From contig CAMYKS010000009.1 of the NCBI GenBank assembly GCA_947259115.1, positions 1 to 64,000 on the forward strand: a stretch of DNA of 64,000 nt, given 5' to 3'. The notes beneath the pieces were generated by a model. It worked only from the letters and a program-made list of their open reading frames with translations, did no database searches and had not been told where the DNA came from. Positions 1 to 10,000 of the stretch are shown here, piece after piece; position 1 is the stretch's first letter, and every line of letters starts with the position of its first letter. Position numbers and translations under genes: made by a program. This DNA comes from an uncultured Desulfobulbaceae bacterium. Lineage in GTDB: Bacteria; Desulfobacterota; Desulfobulbia; Desulfobulbales; BM004.

Positions 1-273
1 TCCCTAAAAAAAGATTGCCTGATTGGCCTGTTGCTGTTGCCACTCCCTACGGTTTGTAGAAAAAAGTCTGAACAATCTGCTCTGCCGGCATGGTCTGAAC
101 CTATTGCATTGATCGAATCGATTGGCCGGGTAATACGTTGACACCGTGGCCGGTGATTCAGTATACATGTATTTATTTATCAGGATCTGGGGTGGTTTAG
201 GGTGGCCGCCCCCATTGTCAGCACGGGCTGAACAGGTGATCGCCTGCCACCATGGTTTTCGTGCCTGCTGTGG

Positions 274-3200
274 GTGTCTATCAACTGCTATTCCGTCCGT
301 ATCATGAGCAGGGAGAAGAGGGACATGAGAGAGTTGACCTGGAAAGAGATATTTTATTGCGCTCCTGTATATCGATGGGTCAGCACCTTGGCAGTTGTAT
401 GCCTGGCGCTGCTTTGGTGTGCTGAAGCAAAAGCCGAAGCACAGGTCTATTTAAAAGATGCAGCCGATACCCTGCTGCAGGACGGTTCATGTGTCTCAAG
501 CACGGACGGGCGGCTGCCGGTGTTGTTCGTGCATGGCCACAAACCGGGTGTTGGCAGCGACCCTGACCCCAATTACAAGATCAACTGGCGCAAGCCGTTC
601 AATGATCTGCCGTCGTTTGAAGAGGCCCTGGCCCAGAACAGTCATCTCGATATTGAACCGTACTATATCCACTTCGAGGACCAGCACCGCTCCATTGCCG
701 AGGACGCTGATGATATCGCCGATGCCGTGCGCCGCATTCTTATCCGGCATGATCCCGATTGCGTGCCCGGAACCGGCGGCTCCCTGAATCCCGCCACCGC
801 CATCAGGGTGGCGATTATTGCCTACAGCAAGGGCACGATCAGCAGTCGTCTGTTTTTAAAGAATGTGCCCCAATACGGCTTTACCTTTAACCCTATCTCG
901 GAGTTTATTGCCATTTCACCGCCCAATCACGGTCTTGCTCTCGCTGATATTTATACGGCAGCCAGCACGTCACTGCGGCAACTCAATAACGGCTTCAAAC
1001 AGAACTGCTCATCCTACTTCATACCAATGCCTGGCACGGTGGAGTTTATCGGTCAATTAAACGACACGGAGCCCCTGGCAGACAGTGCCGATGCAGGGCT
1101 CGGGGACATCCCCGCAGAGGCGCCCGGCAGCCGGGCCAACGGCAGCCCGCCCGCCGCCGGCACCCTCTATGTCGCCCTGTTTGCCGATGGGAACCGGGAC
1201 TTTGTCGGCGGCATGAATTCCTCAGGGCAATGCGGGGGACGCGTGCGGGCCGCCAACCTGGCGCCTGATGCAGAAAACCGCGAGTTCAGCGAAATTGCCC
1301 CGGGACAGACTGACAGCAGCCTCGTAGACAGCCCGGTGCACCAGGCGGCTGTGCATACGCCTGCAGTGATGTGCCTGGCGCTTTACGCTGTCGCCAACCA
1401 TGGGATTCCCGAGGATAACGCCTACCGTTGCGACGAGGAAAACGGCCTGCCTGTAGTTTCCCAGCGGGTGGCCCTGGTCCACGTCCTGGATGTCTCCGGC
1501 AGTATGCTCAGCCCCGCCTGCCCGGGCTGCAGCCAGAAGCTGGAGGTGCTCAAGCGGGCGGTACAGCTCTTCATGGATCTGTGGGCGGTGACCGCAGCAC
1601 CCGAAGACGTGATCGGGCTGCAGGTGTTCGGCACCCAGGTGGAGCCTTTGGAGCCAACGGGTCCGTTGCTGATGCCGGTTACTGACGATAACGTTACGGC
1701 GCTGTATTCAGCGGTGCAGGACATAAGCAGCGTCCCGCAGAACCTGACTGCCATGGGGGGAGGGCTGCAGCGGTCAGTTGAGATACTGAACGACCCTGCT
1801 GTCATCAACATGCCTGAGCGCCATATAGTGCTGTTCAGCGACGGCATGCAAAATGTCAACCCGATGCTGAATAAGGTTGTCGACGGTTCCGTCCCGAGCG
1901 GCTTTTACCACGAAATTGTTAATCTCCCGGGCTATCCCGCCTCCAATGTAACGCCCACCGGCGTCAACCTCCAGGAACTGGCCGGCATAACGATTCATAC
2001 TATCGGGGTGGGAGCCACCGAACCGTTCATGACGCTGCTCAGCGAAATTGCGGGCCAACCGGAGTATGCCAGTCTCACCCTTGATCCGGACACCGATCTG
2101 GCGGAGTTTTATACCGATACACTGATTGAAGCCCTGAAGGGCAACAGCCCGCAGCTGGTGGAGTATCGGCGCGGGATCCTGGCGGATGACGCCCGGGTGG
2201 AGGAGTTCACTCTGGGACGGGGCGGACGCCGTCTCGTCCTGCTGTTGAACTGGGACCAGGGCCGGCCGCTGTCCTTTAGCGTGCACAAAGACGGCGTTGA
2301 TCTCAGCGCCACGGGTCGCATGGTGGAACGGGAATTCTACCGCTTGTATATCGTTGATTTGCCCGTACAGGCCGGCGGTCGAACCATCAACTCCGAAGGC
2401 CAGTGGCAAATGCGGATTGGGGGCAGGAAAGGCGAAACATACAAGGCCGCCGCCATAATCGACGATCCAGCCCTGGATTACCGAATCGAGCTCAAGAACC
2501 GTGTTTTGCAGGCCGGCGAGGCCTTGCAGTTCAAAGTGCACCTTTCCAGCCAGGGCGCAGCGCTTCCCATAGCAGGCAAGGTGCAGGCGACAATCCAAAG
2601 ACCGGGCGACAGTCTGGCCAATCTCCTTGCAGTGGCGGTGCAGGACATTTTTACGCCAGGGCCTGAAGTCGAAGGCGCCGGCGCGGCGCGCCACGGGCTG
2701 CAGCGTTTATTGGAGCTGGAAACCACGCGGAGCAAACTCGCTCCTACCACCCACACCGTACCCTTACAAGATCTCGGCGACGGCTGGTACGCCGGCGAAT
2801 TTAAGAGCACCGAAGTGCCCGGCCCGTATACGATTACTATGAACGTTGCAGGAGAGGACAGCCGCCTCGGTTCCTTTCGGCGGCAACAGTCAATGACGGC
2901 CCTTGTGACCGCAGCCCGTCCGGACCCTGCAGGATCGGGCCTGCGCCTGGTTCAGGCTGCCGCGGCAAAGCAGGCACGCGGGATGGCGCTCACTGTAATT
3001 CCCCGTGACCGCTTCGGCAATTACCTGGGTCCGGATTACGGGGACCGGCTGCAGCTGACCGTGGCAGGACAGGCCGCACAGCCCGTTCAAGACTTGCTGA
3101 ACGGGTCCTACACCGTGTCGTTCAACGTGCAAGAGGGGGCTGACCCGATGATCTCTATTGCCATGCTTGATACAAGCTTATTTGAGGGGCCGATGTCAGC

Positions 3201-3306
3201 TCTGGAAGAGAAGGCCCCGTCCAGCCGCACCATACCATGGTTGCTCGTGCTGGTGGTCTTATTGGCCATATTTTTCGTATTTGTCATAAGAAGCCGGGCC
3301 AGGTAG
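274..3306 (+). CDS. Membrane-anchored protein with N-terminal alpha/beta-hydrolase-like region and central von Willebrand factor A domain
   Basis: ORF 1010 aa; 'LPVLFVHGHKPG' and 'IIAYSKGTISSR' lipase-like motifs; VWA MIDAS-like 'HVLDVSGSMLS'; C-terminal TM 'IPWLLVLVVLLAIFFVFVI' plus RSRAR. Start may be internal (e.g. MREL at ~325). Confidence 0.75.
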   Translation: MSINCYSVRIMSREKRDMRELTWKEIFYCAPVYRWVSTLAVVCLALLWCAEAKAEAQVYLKDAADTLLQDGSCVSSTDGRLPVLFVHGHKPGVGSDPDPNYKINWRKPFNDLPSFEEALAQNSHLDIEPYYIHFEDQHRSIAEDADDIADAVRRILIRHDPDCVPGTGGSLNPATAIRVAIIAYSKGTISSRLFLKNVPQYGFTFNPISEFIAISPPNHGLALADIYTAASTSLRQLNNGFKQNCSSYFIPMPGTVEFIGQLNDTEPLADSADAGLGDIPAEAPGSRANGSPPAAGTLYVALFADGNRDFVGGMNSSGQCGGRVRAANLAPDAENREFSEIAPGQTDSSLVDSPVHQAAVHTPAVMCLALYAVANHGIPEDNAYRCDEENGLPVVSQRVALVHVLDVSGSMLSPACPGCSQKLEVLKRAVQLFMDLWAVTAAPEDVIGLQVFGTQVEPLEPTGPLLMPVTDDNVTALYSAVQDISSVPQNLTAMGGGLQRSVEILNDPAVINMPERHIVLFSDGMQNVNPMLNKVVDGSVPSGFYHEIVNLPGYPASNVTPTGVNLQELAGITIHTIGVGATEPFMTLLSEIAGQPEYASLTLDPDTDLAEFYTDTLIEALKGNSPQLVEYRRGILADDARVEEFTLGRGGRRLVLLLNWDQGRPLSFSVHKDGVDLSATGRMVEREFYRLYIVDLPVQAGGRTINSEGQWQMRIGGRKGETYKAAAIIDDPALDYRIELKNRVLQAGEALQFKVHLSSQGAALPIAGKVQATIQRPGDSLANLLAVAVQDIFTPGPEVEGAGAARHGLQRLLELETTRSKLAPTTHTVPLQDLGDGWYAGEFKSTEVPGPYTITMNVAGEDSRLGSFRRQQSMTALVTAARPDPAGSGLRLVQAAAAKQARGMALTVIPRDRFGNYLGPDYGDRLQLTVAGQAAQPVQDLLNGSYTVSFNVQEGADPMISIAMLDTSLFEGPMSALEEKAPSSRTIPWLLVLVVLLAIFFVFVIRSRAR

Positions 3307-3431
3307 CTGCCAGGCTGGTGCTAAATTGCATAGAGATAGACCCTCCAGACAAAACGATCCCGGCTCATGAAAAAGATCGGGGCCCGCAACATCGCCAGCC
3401 TGGTATGTCATGCCGCCGTAACAGACCTGGC

Positions 3432-3747
3432 CCGCATTTTTCACGAGTCGATACGCCGGATAGACAAAGTGTAAGTCGTTTGAGTTATACTTTAGTATAC
3501 GAAACGCCTAACACTGCAGGCTATACGGATGTATCGGCTTGCCCGAAGGGTGAACAGTTTTGAAAAAAATCTATTCAGTCACTTGGTACAAACTGTAACC
3601 GAAGGGTGAACAGTTTTGAAAAAAATCTATTCAGTCACTTGGTACAAACTGTAACCGGGCAAATACACTGAAAAAATAAAATTTAAATTACAAAAACAGA
3701 TATTTAAACTAATTTTTCAAAACTGTTCATGAAATATTCGGGCTGGT
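3432..3747 (+). repeat. MITE-like dispersed repeat, copy 1 (with internal 56-bp tandem duplication)
   Basis: Near-identical to 12501-12760; imperfect TIRs CCCGCATTTTTCACGA / CCCGAATATTTCATGA (reverse complement of right end); flanked by CTGG on both sides. Confidence 0.8.
3543..3654 (+). repeat. Perfect tandem duplication of a 56-bp unit inside repeat copy 1
   Basis: ccgaagggtgaacagttttgaaaaaaatctattcagtcacttggtacaaactgtaa occurs at 3543-3598 and 3599-3654; single copy in the other element. Confidence 0.95.
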
Positions 3748-3822
3748 GGAGAAGGGCAACGGTCGCCCTGGCCCTGAAACCCATCTTCATACTCTTCCCT
3801 GCCGAATTTTCAGCCTTAAACT

Positions 3823-5472
3823 TTATACTTGTTCGCCTGAAGCAGCAGGTTCCTGGGACAGGCTAATGGTGATAGTTGTGCCTTTTCCCAACTCGGATTC
3901 AACATCGATGGTTCCTTGATGGGATTTAACAATTTCATAGACCACTGAAACACCCAGTCCGCTGTTCAGGCTGGCTTCCTTTTCAGGGGAAACCGTCTTC
4001 GTCGTAAAGAACGGTTCAAACATATGGGACCTGGTCTCCTCATCCATGCCGATGCCATTGTCCTGGATGGCAATTTCCACTCTTTTTTCTTGAGCAGATA
4101 AGCATGTGCTGATGACAATGGCGCCGGTGTCACTTTGTACGGCATCACAGGAATTGAGCAGCAGGGCTACGAGGGCCTGCTTTATTTTCTGGTCATCACA
4201 GCTTGCTTCAGGGGACTCGGGGGCAAGGTCAAGTTTTACCTCTATGTTGAGCAGATCGATCTGGTGCTGGACAAGACGCAGGGTTTCCCGCACCATGGTG
4301 TTGATATCATGTTTCTTGATCCGCGGCTTGGTGGGACGGGCAAACTGCAGCAACCCCCTGACAATTTCTCCGCAGCGGGCGGATTCGCTTTCAATGGTAT
4401 CAAGGTATTCTATGTATTTTGAATTTTTGTCGGGAAAAATATCTTCGCTCCTCTTCAGCATCAATTTGGCATAGGTACGGATGCCGGCAAGGGGGTTGTT
4501 GATCTCATGGGCAACTATGGCGGCAAGTCTTCCCATGGAAGCCATTTTTTCCCCCTGTATGGCATTTTCCTGGGCTCTTTGTAACTGCTCTGTACGCTCC
4601 TCGACAAGATCTTCAAGGGTCATGGTCCATTTTGTGTTTTCATCCCTGGCCTCTTTCAATTCATGGGTCATGGTGTTGAATGCTCTGGCAAAATCGCCTA
4701 TTTCATCAGGTGAAGGGGCATATATCTCAAAATCAAGGTCGCCTGCGGTCACTTTTTTTACACCGTTGGTAAGCCGATGCACCCGGCGGCTTATAAATTT
4801 ATCAATCAAGGCATAGCTTATGGTAATAATTGCCAGCAGGGCCAGAATGGTTGTAAATATAGTACGGTTTCTGGACTGGGTAACGGTCATAAGGGCCCGC
4901 TCCACATTTGTCCTGACTATCATACCGCCTATGACCTTTCTGGAAGAACCATGGCAGTGAAAACAATCCTTCTCATTGAGAATAGGCTCCATGACAATGA
5001 TATGTCTTTTGCCGTCAATCTGCGTCTCATAGGACTCCCGTAGAGAATCTCCGGACTGTAAAATGGAGCTCAGCGTTTCCAGGGGGCCACCGCTTAAAAT
5101 AGTATCGGATATATTTGTGTAGATCTTGTCCCTGTGCGTGGACCACGTGATGAGTTGATTGGAGTCGCAGATGAAAACTTCAATGCCTTCCATTTTTTCA
5201 CGTATATCCGTCAGGACCTTCTCAACTGCTCCACTGTCGCCTACCGACATGGGGTATTTGATGCCGGAGTATGTGGAGGCGGCAAGATCCATGCTGAGGG
5301 TTTCCATGAGTTGAATGGTGTCCTTTTTGCCGAAATGGAGATCCAGGGCAATCTCAACACCCATGACCAGGGAGATGCTGACGATTATGATCGTCATGAT
5401 CCTGTGGCTCAGGCTTTTCCTGATAAAATCAGAAAAGCGGTTCTTAATGATGGATTTAGCGAAAGTGGTCAT
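3823..5472 (-). CDS. Sensor histidine kinase with periplasmic CXXCH heme-binding motif, HAMP, HisKA and HATPase domains
   Basis: 'NEKDCFHCHGSS' in the periplasmic region; H-box 'AIVAHEINNPLAGIRTYAKLML'; G boxes 'DNGIGMDEETRSHMFEPFFTTK'. Confidence 0.85.
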   Translation of the reverse strand: MTTFAKSIIKNRFSDFIRKSLSHRIMTIIIVSISLVMGVEIALDLHFGKKDTIQLMETLSMDLAASTYSGIKYPMSVGDSGAVEKVLTDIREKMEGIEVFICDSNQLITWSTHRDKIYTNISDTILSGGPLETLSSILQSGDSLRESYETQIDGKRHIIVMEPILNEKDCFHCHGSSRKVIGGMIVRTNVERALMTVTQSRNRTIFTTILALLAIITISYALIDKFISRRVHRLTNGVKKVTAGDLDFEIYAPSPDEIGDFARAFNTMTHELKEARDENTKWTMTLEDLVEERTEQLQRAQENAIQGEKMASMGRLAAIVAHEINNPLAGIRTYAKLMLKRSEDIFPDKNSKYIEYLDTIESESARCGEIVRGLLQFARPTKPRIKKHDINTMVRETLRLVQHQIDLLNIEVKLDLAPESPEASCDDQKIKQALVALLLNSCDAVQSDTGAIVISTCLSAQEKRVEIAIQDNGIGMDEETRSHMFEPFFTTKTVSPEKEASLNSGLGVSVVYEIVKSHQGTIDVESELGKGTTITISLSQEPAASGEQV

Positions 5473-5505
5473 GTGTCTTATGCCCGCACAAAGTGATTAA
5501 GGAGA

Positions 5506-6012
5506 TTAATGCGCCCCGCCATGGATCAAAGGTTTATACTTGAAGGCTTTGACCCGTTCTGAAATATGGCATACCTCGCAATCCTTTTTGCTCATACTGC
5601 CGATTACTGCAGCGGGATCGCCTGTCCGCACGTGCTCTTCGCCGGGCCCGTGGCATACCTCACAGCCTGCGTTCTTAAGATGCGGGGTCTCTTCGATACT
5701 GATAAATCCACCGGGTCGGCCATAGCCTGTAGTATGGCAGGGATAACATTGCCTTATTTCTTCAGGAGTCAGATGTTTCATTTGTCTTTCAATACTCCGG
5801 AAAGATACGCTCTTTTTGGCATAGGTCATGAAATTGTCATACTCCTCGGGATGGCACTCCTTGCAAGCCAGTGAACCGACAAAGACACCGGCGCTATTTT
5901 GTTCTGTTCCCTGGGATGGCAAATGGGCTCCCAAAACCAGAAGAAGTATTAATGGTATCAGCAGGCCCCAATGGGGGTAGAGTTTTTGCACTGAATCTTT
6001 TCTTGTTTTCAT
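5506..6012 (-). CDS. Multiheme c-type cytochrome
   Basis: Four CXXCH motifs: CKECH, CYPCH, CEVCH, CEVCH; N-terminal signal/TM. Confidence 0.85.
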   Translation of the reverse strand: MKTRKDSVQKLYPHWGLLIPLILLLVLGAHLPSQGTEQNSAGVFVGSLACKECHPEEYDNFMTYAKKSVSFRSIERQMKHLTPEEIRQCYPCHTTGYGRPGGFISIEETPHLKNAGCEVCHGPGEEHVRTGDPAAVIGSMSKKDCEVCHISERVKAFKYKPLIHGGAH

Positions 6013-6038
6013 CAGGTGTATCTCCCGTTATTTGTCGC

Positions 6039-6752
6039 CTAAGTTGAGGGGGGAACAATTCCTTCACTAAATGCGGAAAAATAGGATGCAAATTTGTCCA
6101 GATCATGCTTGAGCGCTGAATGCATCGACACCGTCAGCATATCCAGGATGGTAATGGCATTCATGGGAGAGTCGTTTTCACAGAACTCCCGCAAGCGTTG
6201 GCAGATCTGTGTGTTGACTATATGGATATTGTTGTAAATGGTTTTAAGCCGGCTGAAATTCGTCGGGATGCAGCCGCTTTTTTTGTGAATGAAATACTGG
6301 GCCAGGAGAAACATTGTGGTGGCCCGGTAAATTGTTTCCTCGGCATCGGCAAAGGGCAGGTGGTACCTGGACATAGGCCTGAAAAAAGCGGTGTGGGGGC
6401 AGCCGCTTGCAGGGATGATAAGCCCCAGCAATGAACTTAACGCTTTCTGCACCGTTATGTCTGCAGAAACTATCCTGTTTTTATATTCTACCTGCGCATG
6501 CACTTCATCGTAAGACAGGAAATGATGTGTTTTCGAGATGATGCTGTCCAGGGTACTGGCGAGAGGACAGAAAGGGAAGTCTTCCTGGTTGAGGGGACAA
6601 TGGCTGCACTTGTGAAATGATAGCCTGGTCCAGTCTTTTTTGTCGGCATGATGATTGAGCAGGGAAAAATCTTTTTCATCAAATACAAGATCAATACTGA
6701 AATCTATATCAGTTGCTTTCAGAGTATATTTGATGGTTATTGTTTCAAGCAT
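6039..6752 (-). CDS. Conserved hypothetical protein (DUF6901-like, from memory)
   Basis: 'WTRLSFHKCSHCPLNQEDFPFCPLA' cysteine motif; directly upstream of the cytochrome gene on the same strand. Confidence 0.55.
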   Translation of the reverse strand: MLETITIKYTLKATDIDFSIDLVFDEKDFSLLNHHADKKDWTRLSFHKCSHCPLNQEDFPFCPLASTLDSIISKTHHFLSYDEVHAQVEYKNRIVSADITVQKALSSLLGLIIPASGCPHTAFFRPMSRYHLPFADAEETIYRATTMFLLAQYFIHKKSGCIPTNFSRLKTIYNNIHIVNTQICQRLREFCENDSPMNAITILDMLTVSMHSALKHDLDKFASYFSAFSEGIVPPST

Positions 6753-7386
6753 AATTTACCAACCTTTTTACAGCAGATCAGTCAGGCAGAAACAAGGAAG
6801 ATAGTGTTGCTGGAGTTGCTGGATATCTTAGCACCATTTCCAAGCACCCCAAAAAAATCATAGCAAATACGTGCCTGTTGACATGGGACGCCCGGAGGTG
6901 ATTCCTAAGTACTGGCCATAGCCCTAAGTACACTTCTGGAACGGTATTCATGCCTGCGCAAGGCAGGTTTGACAGAACCAATACTCATATAAAGATTTAT
7001 ACTAGTAAAAATACCTATGTCAAGCTTCTTTTTGTTTTGTAATCCACGGAAAAGGTAGAAGGCTATAATGAAAGAGACGGGGGAGTTAAGGTTGGAAAAG
7101 ATGCAGGAAATATAAATGGAGCCAATAAATAAGCCTGCAACAGCGGATGGTTAGAAATAATGTGACCGGGCCCTTTGGGCAATTCTCACAATGTAAATCT
7201 TGGTCTAAAGACTTTCATTGTTGCCAACTTCATAAAATCTACTATATAAAAAGAGTTCACTGCAGTGTAGTTTTTTGCTCAGCTCGGCCATGGATGAATA
7301 CTGGCAGGTTTTTTTTGATAACAGGTTGATTTGCTTGAAAATTGCAATTCGCTGTTTTAAACAGGCAGCTTTTTTAATAAAGTAAA

Positions 7387-7974
7387 ATGAGAATGAAACC
7401 AATACATCAGAAAAGCCAGTTGATTTTAGAGCAGGAACAGCGTTTTATTAGAGATCTCTCGCTAAGGGTTCTCGATAAACCACAGCTCCATATCTGGATG
7501 ATTTTTATTCCAATAATTTTTGTTCATTTTTATTTTGAATGGCAGAAGTACAAAAACTGCAGCACCTCATTTAAAAAAAATTACATTATAACATTTAAAC
7601 GCGCCTTAGATGAAGCAGCCGCTTTTGTTCAGGATGGCAGGGAGCCCGATCTCGACACTCTGGTAAAGATGGCGGACACACCTGCTGGAGCACAGCAGAA
7701 ATTGGCTGAGTTATTTTCCGTTCTTATCGAGCATTATGAAGCCCTGCTGCGAGCAAACGGCAGTGATTACAAATCGTTAGTGCGTTCGGTTTACATAAAA
7801 CGTGCGAACTATCTTCTCTTCATCAACCAGCTTAACAACGCGGAAAAAAAGTTTAACGCCGCGCTCAAACCCCAACTTGAAAGCACAATTGATGATGCAA
7901 AGGATATTATCTGCGCAATTGAACGATATTCGGAAAAAATTCGCAGAAACGATGCCGAGGAAATTTTCGCATAA
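7387..7974 (+). CDS. Single-TM hypothetical protein, paralog of 12760-13377
   Basis: Shares 'KPQLHIWMIFIPIIFV...KYKN', 'VLIEHYEALLRANGSDYKSLVRS', 'NYLLF...LNNAEKKFNAAL..QL' with the ORF at 12760-13377. Confidence 0.75.
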   Translation: MRMKPIHQKSQLILEQEQRFIRDLSLRVLDKPQLHIWMIFIPIIFVHFYFEWQKYKNCSTSFKKNYIITFKRALDEAAAFVQDGREPDLDTLVKMADTPAGAQQKLAELFSVLIEHYEALLRANGSDYKSLVRSVYIKRANYLLFINQLNNAEKKFNAALKPQLESTIDDAKDIICAIERYSEKIRRNDAEEIFA

Positions 7975-8080
7975 GGCTATACTGCTAATAAATGTTTTCA
8001 CTTATGACGGTAGTCGGCTCAATTGTTTCCATACATATTCTTCTCATATTCCATAGACAAAGGTGATCTGAACCTTCATG

Positions 8081-8114
8081 AAAAAAGCCGGATGATGCTA
8101 CCATCACCCGGCTC
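8081..8114 (-). terminator. Rho-independent terminator after the rhodanese gene
   Basis: Minus strand AGCCGGGTGATGGTAGCATCATCCGGCTTTTTT: hairpin followed by T-run. Confidence 0.8.
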
Positions 8115-8142
8115 CTTCTGTAGATTAGAGTTTTGTGGAAAT

Positions 8143-9234
8143 CTAGTCTTTATTTTCCTCTTCTTCCACGGCCTCTTCAAGTTTCTTAATCTTTTTCTCA
8201 AGTGCTGCGAGTTTTTTGTTTACGCCGTCAAAATTATACCATTGCTGACCATTGGACGCTTCAACCGGACGGTTGGCAGCCAGGTCGGATGCATAAACCC
8301 TCCAGGAATCATCCCAGTTGGCCGGGTTTTTAAAGCCCAACAATCTCAGCTGCAGGTATGTAAGCGTGGAACGTGTGCCGGTCTGGCAGTAGCCAATGGT
8401 TCTTTTGTTCTTATCAAGGGAGCCAAATTTTTCCTGCAAAGTATCAGCATCAATAAATCCGGTCGCTTCCATCTTTTCGGTCTTTTTGTCCAGTTCCTTG
8501 AGCATGGTATCCTTGTGCGACACATTGATGGTTGTGTTCGGAACATGTCCGCCCCTGATGGCTCTCATGTCCTGGCCGTTATACTCCTTTTTTGAGCGTG
8601 AATCAATCATCTGTACGCCGGTAATAGAACCTGTGGCAACCCCGAGAATTTCGTCAGTTGTAGCCAAACGGCTTGCGACCACATTGGCTTTAAATGTCTT
8701 GGGTTCCTTTATTGTCGGGTTCTTTTCCAGGCGGAAGCCTGAATTACGCCAGGCTTCAAGGCCGCCGTCCATGAAATGCACCTTATCATGGCCCAGGTAT
8801 TCCATGACCCAGAAGCCCACCGAGGCATCGGTCAGGGTTTTTATATCACCATGATAGAAAACCACATGGGTGTTGTTGTCGATTCCTGCCTTACCCAGGA
8901 GTTTTTCATATTTTGACACATCAGTAAACACCCTTGCCGTTGAGTCGCGCAAAGCCTTTTTAACGCGTTTTCCCAGGCTGATGGCCCCGGGTATATGGCC
9001 CTTGGCGTAGTCCTTCAAGTCCCTGGAATCAATGACCACCCAGTCAGGTTTGCTAATGTTTTTCTCTAATGCTTCAGGCGTGATAAGCAGGTCAGGATTG
9101 GCCCACCCTGCAGCGCCTGCCAGCCCTGCAACCAGGAGTAAATATGCTCCTGCGACGATCAATGTTGTTAATTTTTTCTGCATAAGCTTTCCTCCAAAAT
9201 TTTTATTGTTATTTGCGGCACCTTCACCTGACAA
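8143..9234 (-). CDS. Exported sulfurtransferase with tandem rhodanese domains
   Basis: 'LITPEALEKNISKPDWVVIDSRDLKDYAKGHIPGA'; C-terminal active loop 'CQTGTRSTLTYLQLRLLGF'; N-terminal signal peptide. Confidence 0.85.
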   Translation of the reverse strand: MSGEGAANNNKNFGGKLMQKKLTTLIVAGAYLLLVAGLAGAAGWANPDLLITPEALEKNISKPDWVVIDSRDLKDYAKGHIPGAISLGKRVKKALRDSTARVFTDVSKYEKLLGKAGIDNNTHVVFYHGDIKTLTDASVGFWVMEYLGHDKVHFMDGGLEAWRNSGFRLEKNPTIKEPKTFKANVVASRLATTDEILGVATGSITGVQMIDSRSKKEYNGQDMRAIRGGHVPNTTINVSHKDTMLKELDKKTEKMEATGFIDADTLQEKFGSLDKNKRTIGYCQTGTRSTLTYLQLRLLGFKNPANWDDSWRVYASDLAANRPVEASNGQQWYNFDGVNKKLAALEKKIKKLEEAVEEEENKD

Positions 9235-9291
9235 ATAGTTTCATGCACAAATCTGCGCACCGTTATTGCTCTGGATAAAATGAAATGCCCA

Positions 9292-9771
9292 TCACTTGGC
9301 AATTAAAACAGCCATCTCAGCATTGTTGGCCACTTCCCTGCTGATGCTGCCCATCCAAAGATTATGGAGCCTTTTGCCCCGTGATCCCATGACAATCATC
9401 TCAGCTTTTTCCTCCTGCGCTTTTTTCAGGATTTCCTCAGCTGGATGTCCCTGAACTGCCAGGGGTTTAATTCCTGAAAATCCCTGTTTTTCAAGGAGGT
9501 CTTTAAAATAGTTCAGCACCACTTCTGCCTTCTGATCCAGCTGCGCCTGGTGTTCAGTCCCCTGGAGGGACTCCTTCAAAGTTTTCATTTCAGAAGTACT
9601 GAGCAGTAAATCTCCCATAACGGAACGGCCTTGAGGTTTTTGGACATAGAGCAAGATAATGGTCTTCGGCACACAACCACCGCCCACACAATCACCCAGC
9701 AGGTTCTTCAAAGTTTCCACAACCTGTAGAGAGCCTTTGGTATCGTCAACCGCTATAAGAATTTTATTCAT
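9292..9771 (-). CDS. Universal stress protein (UspA) family
   Basis: 'MNKILIAVDDTKGS', 'EMIVMGSRGKRLHNLWMGSISREVANNAEMAVLI'. Confidence 0.85.
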   Translation of the reverse strand: MNKILIAVDDTKGSLQVVETLKNLLGDCVGGGCVPKTIILLYVQKPQGRSVMGDLLLSTSEMKTLKESLQGTEHQAQLDQKAEVVLNYFKDLLEKQGFSGIKPLAVQGHPAEEILKKAQEEKAEMIVMGSRGKRLHNLWMGSISREVANNAEMAVLIAK

Positions 9772-9781
9772 CCTTCATTCC

Positions 9782-9985
9782 CTATTCCTGGAGGCTCTTG
9801 TAATAGTCCTGCACCTCATCCGTAAGGCCCTCAATCTTCTCTTCAGCGGCGCCGCCATACCCGGCAGCTTCTACAGCGCCGAAATAACCGGGCTCAGTGC
9901 CGGTGTGCGCAGAAACTGCATAACCACCGCCAAATGCAAGGCCCCAAACCAAAATCGCCAGAATCAGCCATTGAATGCTCTTCAT
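9782..9985 (-). CDS. Small single-TM protein (67 aa) in the sulfur operon
   Basis: Hydrophobic N-terminus, acidic C-terminus; close spacing and same strand as neighbours. Confidence 0.65.
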   Translation of the reverse strand: MKSIQWLILAILVWGLAFGGGYAVSAHTGTEPGYFGAVEAAGYGGAAEEKIEGLTDEVQDYYKSLQE

Positions 9986-10000
9986 CGCAATCCCTCTCTG

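Noticed and set aside
1774-2694. 306-aa minus-strand ORF opposite the VWA gene
   Set aside because: Antisense to a well-supported coding frame, no recognisable domain; typical shadow ORF in GC-rich DNA.
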